Part shown: positions 1 to 3,762 of the stretch, in pieces
Position numbering within the stretch: the stretch's first letter is position 1
Layout of the letters: each line of letters starts with the position of its first letter
Source of the DNA: an uncultured bacterium
GTDB taxonomy: Bacteria > Methylomirabilota > Methylomirabilia > Rokubacteriales > CSP1-6
Reading direction: 5' to 3'
Length of the DNA: 8,316 nucleotides
Assembly: GCA_946479205.1 (NCBI GenBank)
Contig: CAMLFJ010000116.1
Location: 1-8,316, forward strand
Notes under the pieces: generated by a model
The model's input: only the letters and a program-made list of their open reading frames with translations
The model's database searches: none
What the model was told of the DNA's origin: nothing
Translations under genes and position numbers: made by a program

Positions 1-40
1 TTCCAATCGTACTGACTGATAGAGGGGAGAACGCGGGAAC

Positions 41-448
41 ATGATCCGGCTACTGACGATCGATGGAGAGCGGAACCGGGCGCAGGCCCTGGCCATGGAG
101 TGCCTCGAGCAGGGAGTGGCGGTGCGCATCGCCGAGACGCTCTGCGAGGGCGTGCGGTATCTGCTCGATGCGCCGGTCTCGCTGGTGCTGGCCGAGGCGG
201 GCGTGCTGCGGATGGCCACCGGCGAACAGGCGCGCCTCTTCGAGGCGGTGGCGCCAGGCGTGCCGGTGATCCTCACGGTGGACGCGGGGGCCAAGGTCGA
301 GGATCTGGTCAAGCTCGAGCTGCAGGGGTTCCGCGTCGTGACCCGGCCCTTCGCGCTCGGCGATCTGCTCGCGAAGGTCGAGCTGCCCGCCAAGGCGGCA
401 CCGGCGCGCTCGGATGCCCGCGCGCGGGTCGACGCGGTGTGCCGGTAG
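41..448 (+). CDS. Degenerate response-regulator receiver (REC-like) protein
   Basis: A stand-alone receiver-like domain of 135 residues with no output domain. The N-terminus (MIRLLTIDGE) matches the first strand and acidic pocket of REC domains but keeps only one acidic residue, D8. The segment LVLAEAGV aligns with the usual LVLLDxxLP, which places E52 where the phosphorylated Asp normally sits. T79 in VPVILTV matches the conserved Ser/Thr. The motif VVTRPF carries R102 in place of the invariant Lys of the KPF motif. Residues 115-135 are a low-complexity Ala/Arg tail. Glu at the phosphosite together with loss of the Lys suggests a phosphorylation-independent, scaffold-like role; this is inference. 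A purine-rich stretch (AGGGGAGA, 23-30) may be the ribosome site, though it sits 10 nt from the ATG. The small membrane protein at 461 follows after 12 nt, probably in the same operon. Its partner is unknown. Confidence 0.75.
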   Translation: MIRLLTIDGERNRAQALAMECLEQGVAVRIAETLCEGVRYLLDAPVSLVLAEAGVLRMATGEQARLFEAVAPGVPVILTVDAGAKVEDLVKLELQGFRVVTRPFALGDLLAKVELPAKAAPARSDARARVDAVCR

Positions 449-460
449 GGAGCGCGAGTC

Positions 461-667
461 ATGCAGAAGCGTTGGATCTTCGCGCTGACGGTCGCGGTGG
501 CGCTGGGCCTGATCGGGCTGCTCGCCTACACCACCGAATCCGTTCACCGCGTCTCGGATCCGGGGCGATCAACGACCGCCGCGCCGCCGGCGCGCGTCGC
601 GCCGGCCCCCGCGGAACCTGAGAGCGGGCCTACCGTGAACGGGACCGGGTTGATGCTCACCTACTGA
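461..667 (+). CDS. Small single-pass membrane or exported protein, unknown function
   Basis: I do not recognise this 68-residue protein. Residues 1-4 (MQKR) are positively charged and are followed by a hydrophobic helix at about 5-24, which looks like a signal anchor or uncleaved signal. The remaining residues are Pro/Ala/Ser/Thr-rich and probably disordered in the periplasm. I see no lipobox cysteine, so it is unlikely to be a lipoprotein. The start is supported by AGGGAG at 447-452, 8 nt upstream, overlapping the stop of the preceding receiver gene. The short gap suggests translation from the same transcript as the receiver. No conserved domain is apparent, and function cannot be inferred beyond membrane anchoring. 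Confidence 0.65.
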   Translation: MQKRWIFALTVAVALGLIGLLAYTTESVHRVSDPGRSTTAAPPARVAPAPAEPESGPTVNGTGLMLTY

Positions 668-700
668 GTCCCCGCCGTGGCGGAGGCCTGGGTCCTGGTG

Positions 701-706
701 TACACT
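701..706 (+). promoter_or_regulatory. Probable -10 element for the RRM gene
   Basis: TACACT keeps the most conserved -10 positions and is followed by ATCGCCCG. The stretch from 701 to 717 closely resembles the one around the -10 box at 3189-3206, which supports a shared promoter type. No convincing -35 lies about 17 nt upstream. Transcription would start near 713-715, leaving a leader of roughly 95 nt before the RRM start codon. Confidence 0.4.
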
Positions 707-714
707 ATCGCCCG

Positions 715-858
715 ATGCGTCGCCGCCGGCGGCGCCCTCGCCTCCGATATTGGCTCTTCCGAGTATTGGGGCGCGTACGAAGCGGAAGAGTGACCGAAGG
801 AGAACCACATGGCTGCGAAACTGTACGTGGGTGGTCTGTCCTATTCCACGACCAGTGA
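715..858 (+). other. Possible Arg-rich leader ORF upstream of the RRM gene
   Basis: A 47-codon open frame begins at the ATG expected to lie at or next to the transcript 5' end. It starts MRRRRRRPRLRYW and ends at a TGA inside the RRM gene, overlapping it by 50 nt in another frame. There is no Shine-Dalgarno sequence, so it could only be read as a leaderless message. The Arg run comes from a CGCCGCCGGCGGCG palindrome (721-734), so it may be compositional chance. It is listed because position and spacing mirror the genuine start at 3204. The protein matches no family I recognise. Confidence 0.15.
754..790 (+). promoter_or_regulatory. Possible leader hairpin just upstream of the RRM ribosome site
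   Basis: CTCTTCCG (754-761) and CGGAAGAG (783-790) form an 8-bp perfect inverted repeat with a 21-nt loop, extendable by one G-U pair. The 3' arm ends 5 nt before the Shine-Dalgarno GAAGGAG (796-802). In the leader RNA this stem could influence ribosome access. There is no T-tract after it, so it is not an intrinsic terminator. Confidence 0.3.
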
Positions 859-1198
859 GACCCTTCGCGAGTACTTCGCCCAGTGCGGGACGGTGGAGTC
901 GGCGTCCGTGATCACGGACAAATTTTCAGGCCAGTCCCGGGGCTTTGGCTTTGTCGAGATGGCGACCTCCGAGGAGGCTCAGCGGGCCATCTCCGAGCTG
1001 AACGGCAAGGACCTGGACGGCCGCAAGATCACGGTGAACGTCTCGAACCCGCGGACCCCGGGCTCGGGCGGCGGGCGCGGCCCGGGCGGACCCCGTGGCG
1101 GCGGCGGCCGGCCGGGCGGTGGTGGTGGCGGGCGTGGGGGCGGCGGCGATCGCGGCGCCTACGGCGTGCCGCCCTCCAAGAAGCCCTTCCGCTGGTAG
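809..1198 (+). CDS. Single-RRM RNA-binding protein with RGG-like glycine-rich tail
   Basis: A 129-residue cytoplasmic RNA-binding protein. Residues 3-80 form one RNA recognition motif with both hallmarks intact: RNP2 as LYVGGL (5-10) and RNP1 as RGFGFVEM (44-51). The aromatic residues known to stack on RNA in this family are present (Y6, F46, F48). Residues 84-116 are almost all Gly, Arg and Pro, with several RGG-like triplets, and look disordered. The protein ends in the basic-aromatic tail SKKPFRW. Small RRM-Gly proteins of this layout are known in cyanobacteria and other bacteria, often cold-inducible; a role as an RNA chaperone or mRNA regulator is inferred from family. The start is fixed by GAAGGAG (796-802) 6 nt from the ATG. 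The gene stands alone, with its own leader and a strong terminator at 1225-1264. Confidence 0.93.
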   Translation: MAAKLYVGGLSYSTTSETLREYFAQCGTVESASVITDKFSGQSRGFGFVEMATSEEAQRAISELNGKDLDGRKITVNVSNPRTPGSGGGRGPGGPRGGGGRPGGGGGGRGGGGDRGAYGVPPSKKPFRW

Positions 1199-1224
1199 CC
1201 CGCCCGCACCGGACTGGACAGATC

Positions 1225-1264
1225 AAGGGCGCGGTGATCACTCACCGCGCCCTTTGGCTTTTTT
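1225..1264 (+). terminator. Strong Rho-independent terminator of the RRM gene
   Basis: A perfect 13-bp stem pairs AAGGGCGCGGTGA (1225-1237) with TCACCGCGCCCTT (1242-1254) around a 4-nt loop. It is followed by TGGC and six T residues at 1259-1264. The stem begins 27 nt after the RRM stop. The T-tract lies only on the plus side. The convergent gene ending at 1278 meets the same stem, but its transcript lacks a U-run after it, so termination there would be weaker. Confidence 0.92.
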
Positions 1265-1277
1265 GGCCGCGCGCGCC

Positions 1278-3119
1278 CTACAGAATCTTCTCGTAGCGCC
1301 CGAGATCGTGGGCCGCGTCCATGAACCACTTCACGATCTCGGGATTCGAGCGGGGCGGGATCTCGCAGGACGTCGACAGGATGAAGCCCGAATGCTTCGC
1401 CGCGGTGTCGATGCACCGCCGGACCTCGGCCTCCATCTGGGCCTGGGTGGCCTTCTCGAACATGGTCGCGTCCACGTTGCCGATGGCCACCGCGCGCCCC
1501 TTGACCACCTGCATGAACCGCTCGAGCTGGTCCACGTGCAGGGACGGGTCCGATTGCTGGTCGAGGTCGAACGAGATCGTGGTGAAGCCGCAGCCGATGA
1601 GGTCCTCGAAGATCGGATAGGTCACGCCGCAGATGTGGGCGGTGACGCCGACCTTCTTGGCCTTGAAGTGGTCGACGAGCTCCTTGTGGTAGGGCGCGAT
1701 GAACTCCCGGTAGTTGTCGGGCGAGACCAGGCTGATGGAGGCGGTGGGCTCCGAGAAGGAGAGCCCGATCTTGGTCTTCACGATCGCGTCGCCCCAGAGC
1801 TTGCAGAAGTCGGTGGTCAGCCGCATCACGTCGTGGATGAACTGGGGGTCCTCGAAGGTGTCGAGCAGCATCATCTCCGGGTTGCGTAGCAGCATCGCGA
1901 TCGTCCACGGCCCCACCGCGACCGCGCCGGTGGCCGCGGGCGGTGCCGCCTTGACGAGGGCCTCGCACTGCTCGAGGAAGCCGGGGAGCCGCGCGGTCTT
2001 GTAGGGGTCGGGCATCTTGAGCTTGGCCAGGTCCGCCTTGTCCTCGAGCAGGTGCGTCTCGATCGAGGGGACCACGTAGTCCGAGTACTTGACCCCGCAG
2101 CCGAAGGCTTCCGCCTCCTTGGCGAGGTCGTTGTACGCGAGCACCACGTCCGGCTGATAGCGCTCGTAGTAGTTCATCATCGCGCTGATGGCCTTCACGG
2201 GGTTGGTGCAGTACTCCTCGATGCTGAGCCCGTCGAGCGTGCCCGCGAAGGAGGCCACGATCGGGTAGACCGGCACCCGGTCCGAGAACGAGCGCTTGTA
2301 GGCCGCCACCACCCGGTCGCGGTTGACCAGCTTGGCCTTGCCGGCCTCCGCGTCCCAGAGCTTGTTCACCTCCATGTAGCGCGGGGGCAGCTTGGCCTCG
2401 TACTCCATGAACTGGGTGATCGGGTAGCGGATGCCCCCGTTGTGGGTGCCGCGCAGGCCTTCCACGATCTCCTCCATCCGCGCCCACGGGATGGAGAACG
2501 CCATCTCGTGATCCTGGGTCTGGCCGAAGATGCGGTCGCCCGAGCAGGGGAGGATCACCTGCGGCTCGCCGGTCTGCATGGTCGTGACCACGATGTCGGC
2601 GCACACCGCGCGGCCCTCGAAGGACGACGTGAGCCGGCCGCCCCGCTTCCAGAGCGCGGCCTGGGTCAGGCGCATCACCTGGGCCGGGTTGGCGTAGACG
2701 CAGACCACGTGCGGCTCGAAGGTGGCGCGGTCGAGGGGGGCCACCAGCAGGCAGTGGTACTCGCCGGGCGCGAACTTGTCGATGGCGGCCTCGGAGCGCT
2801 GGCCCGCCGCCTTGGTCTCGGTGTACATGCCCTCGCACAGCGTGCCCACGTTGTAGATCGGCAGCGGCTTGTCGAAGCCGATCGCGGTGATGCCCAGCGA
2901 GCAGATGTGATCCTCGCGGGTGAGCGCGATGGTCCAGCCGTAGCGCCGGGACATGTCGATGACCTGGCAGCTCATGGAGAGCTTCTTGAAGTCGCGGGCG
3001 GGCCGGCGGGCGCGATCCGGGATCTCCTCGCCCGCCTTGAGCATGCGGATCGCGACCGGAAACGTCTGCGGGCGCAGGTACGTCTGCAGCTCGCGGTCCG
3101 CCGTCTTCACGTCGATCAT
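1278..3119 (-). CDS. DUF169-URO-D fusion protein, MtaA-like zinc methyltransferase candidate
   Basis: A 613-residue cytoplasmic protein with two modules. Residues about 5-255 match the DUF169 family: PVAIRMLKAGEEIP near 21-34, then conserved Cys in SCQ (C51), EDHICSLG (C73), VCADIV (C173) and PCSGDR (C192). DUF169 has no assigned reaction that I know of. Residues about 265-613 are a uroporphyrinogen decarboxylase-fold domain. It carries the zinc-ligand pattern of corrinoid methyltransferases of the MtaA/MtbA type, with HIC (H495, C497) and a distal Cys (C585) in STSCEIPP. SEPTAS (457-462) and the segment after it also follow that branch. A heme-pathway UroD role is therefore unlikely; methyl transfer to or from a corrinoid or thiol is inferred. 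The frame stays open upstream of 3119, but that part crosses the divergent gene. The chosen ATG has AGGAG 6 nt upstream and begins the DUF169 homology. Most URO-D proteins are about 340-400 residues without DUF169. Confidence 0.88.
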   Translation of the reverse strand: MIDVKTADRELQTYLRPQTFPVAIRMLKAGEEIPDRARRPARDFKKLSMSCQVIDMSRRYGWTIALTREDHICSLGITAIGFDKPLPIYNVGTLCEGMYTETKAAGQRSEAAIDKFAPGEYHCLLVAPLDRATFEPHVVCVYANPAQVMRLTQAALWKRGGRLTSSFEGRAVCADIVVTTMQTGEPQVILPCSGDRIFGQTQDHEMAFSIPWARMEEIVEGLRGTHNGGIRYPITQFMEYEAKLPPRYMEVNKLWDAEAGKAKLVNRDRVVAAYKRSFSDRVPVYPIVASFAGTLDGLSIEEYCTNPVKAISAMMNYYERYQPDVVLAYNDLAKEAEAFGCGVKYSDYVVPSIETHLLEDKADLAKLKMPDPYKTARLPGFLEQCEALVKAAPPAATGAVAVGPWTIAMLLRNPEMMLLDTFEDPQFIHDVMRLTTDFCKLWGDAIVKTKIGLSFSEPTASISLVSPDNYREFIAPYHKELVDHFKAKKVGVTAHICGVTYPIFEDLIGCGFTTISFDLDQQSDPSLHVDQLERFMQVVKGRAVAIGNVDATMFEKATQAQMEAEVRRCIDTAAKHSGFILSTSCEIPPRSNPEIVKWFMDAAHDLGRYEKIL

Positions 3120-3138
3120 GGGCGTCTCCTTGTCACGG

Positions 3139-3167
3139 AGGCTACGGGGGGCCTTCTGGGTTGTCAA
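3139..3167 (-). promoter_or_regulatory. Promoter for the DUF169-URO-D gene
   Basis: Reading the minus strand, TTGACA (3167-3162) is a perfect -35. An exact 17-nt spacer follows, then TAGCCT (3144-3139), which keeps the key T, A and final T of a -10. Transcription would begin near 3132, just ahead of the AGGAG ribosome site at 3130-3126, giving a very short leader. The -35 overlaps a plus-strand TTGTCA that may serve the divergent gene. Confidence 0.55.
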
Positions 3168-3194
3168 GGGAAGGCGCCCCGCTTCCGCTACAAT
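3161..3194 (+). promoter_or_regulatory. Promoter for the small 'virulence factor' family gene
   Basis: TACAAT at 3189-3194 matches the -10 consensus in five of six positions. TTGTCA at 3161-3166 is a possible -35, but the spacer is 22 nt, longer than normal, so an activator may be needed or this -35 may be irrelevant. The start codon at 3204 is only 9 nt beyond the -10, so the transcript should begin at or within about 3 nt of the ATG. Confidence 0.45.
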
Positions 3195-3203
3195 ATCGGC
3201 GCG

Positions 3204-3494
3204 ATGGCGCGATACCGGATCATCCAGTGGCGTGACCTCCCCTCGCTGGTGGAGGCGATGGACGGCGAGGACACCGTCAGGGTTCCGCTCTCCCAGCGCT
3301 TCCAGGACCTGATCGACGCCATCGCCATGCGAGAGGGCGCCACCGGAAGCGAGGCCTACCTGGAGGGGTGGGCACCGGGCCCCGACATCGAGCGCCCGGG
3401 CGACGCCGAGACGGTCGCCCGGGAGGTCGCGGCCGAGCTCGAGGACGGCTTCCAGGACCTCGTCACCCGCCGCGTCCTTGGCCCGCCCCGCTAG
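3204..3494 (+). CDS. Small 'virulence factor' family protein (Pfam Virulence_fact-like)
   Basis: A 96-residue soluble acidic protein with no signal peptide or membrane segment. The start MARYRIIQWRDLPSLVEA, then PLSQRFQDLIDAIAMREG (29-46), then SEAYLEGW (49-56) and a GPDxERPG segment (59-66) are the features I recall for the family named 'virulence factor' in Pfam. The name is historical and no biochemical role is established to my knowledge. From memory, and not checkable here, members often sit beside genes of corrinoid or tetrahydrofolate methyl transfer, which would fit the divergent DUF169-URO-D gene. The open frame extends far upstream, but only through the antisense of that gene, and the family start coincides with the ATG at 3204. 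There is no Shine-Dalgarno sequence; a -10 box 9 nt upstream suggests leaderless translation. Confidence 0.8.
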   Translation: MARYRIIQWRDLPSLVEAMDGEDTVRVPLSQRFQDLIDAIAMREGATGSEAYLEGWAPGPDIERPGDAETVAREVAAELEDGFQDLVTRRVLGPPR

Positions 3495-3500
3495 CCTCCA

Positions 3501-3529
3501 GGGGGGCCGGAGGGGGCCGCCGGGGGCCC
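3501..3529 (+). other. G-run tract between gene 3204-3494 and the sensor operon promoter
   Basis: Three runs of five or more G (3501-3506, 3512-3516, 3522-3526) are separated by short C-rich spacers, about 10 nt upstream of the operon promoter. Only weak GGGCC/GGCCC pairing is possible, and no T-run follows, so it is not a recognisable intrinsic terminator. The function, if any, is unknown. Confidence 0.25.
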
Positions 3530-3538
3530 GTTCGATGC

Positions 3539-3547
3539 TGCTATAAT
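3539..3547 (+). promoter_or_regulatory. Perfect extended -10 promoter of the sensor-regulator operon
   Basis: The sequence TGCTATAAT is an exact match to the extended -10 consensus TGnTATAAT. No -35 is recognisable at the usual distance, which is typical of extended -10 promoters. Transcription would begin near 3553-3555, leaving only about 4-6 nt before the ATG at 3559 and no room for a ribosome site. Confidence 0.65.
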
Positions 3548-3558
3548 CCCCCGAGCCA

Positions 3559-3762
3559 ATGAAGGCCGCAGAGCTGCTGGTCGCCTGCTTCCTGCTGTTC
3601 GGGGCGTGCCTCGTCTGGCCGTTGCTCGCCATCGCCAACCACCCTGTGCTGGTGCTGGGTGTGCCCGCGCTGGTGCTCTACCTCTTCGCGGTGTGGGCCG
3701 CCATGGTCGCGGTGCTGATCACGCTCGCGCGGCGCCTGCGCGGGCCCGAGGATGAGTCGTGA
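3559..3762 (+). CDS. Small two-helix membrane protein, CbrX-like partner of the sensor
   Basis: A 67-residue inner-membrane protein with two predicted helices at about 4-25 and 30-57, joined by a short NHP turn, and a basic cytoplasmic-looking end (ARRLRGPEDES). It is the first gene of the operon and its TGA overlaps the GTG start of the sensor by 4 nt, which implies translational coupling. In Pseudomonas a small ORF called cbrX lies at the same place before cbrA. Small two-helix proteins also precede other sodium:solute symporters (for example DUF3311 members), so an accessory role in assembly or stability of the symporter domain is plausible but inferred. I did not align it with CbrX, so the match rests on position and topology. 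There is no Shine-Dalgarno sequence; the -10 box ends 11 nt upstream of the ATG. Confidence 0.75.
   Translation: MKAAELLVACFLLFGACLVWPLLAIANHPVLVLGVPALVLYLFAVWAAMVAVLITLARRLRGPEDES

Noticed and set aside
668..808. Sigma54 (-24/-12) promoter for the RRM gene
   Set aside because: A GG near 697 is not followed by GC at the required spacing; the -10 box at 701 explains the region better.
1159..2838. A 559-codon minus-strand frame within the URO-D gene
   Set aside because: Same strand but a different frame from the real gene; Arg/Gly/His-rich without motifs.
1278..3119. Assignment as heme-pathway uroporphyrinogen decarboxylase (HemE)
   Set aside because: The zinc-ligand HxC...C pattern, the extra DUF169 domain and the lack of neighbouring heme genes argue for the methyltransferase-like branch.
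2052..3203. N-terminal extension of the 96-residue gene far upstream
   Set aside because: This part is antisense to the DUF169-URO-D gene and compositionally odd. Family-like sequence begins at the ATG at 3204, right behind a -10 box.
3501..3529. Canonical G-quadruplex or intrinsic terminator
   Set aside because: There are only three separate runs of three or more G, no strong stem and no T-run.
3120..3638. N-terminal extension of the DUF169-URO-D gene
   Set aside because: It would cross the divergent promoter and the whole small gene on the other strand. DUF169 similarity and the AGGAG ribosome site both support the start at 3119.
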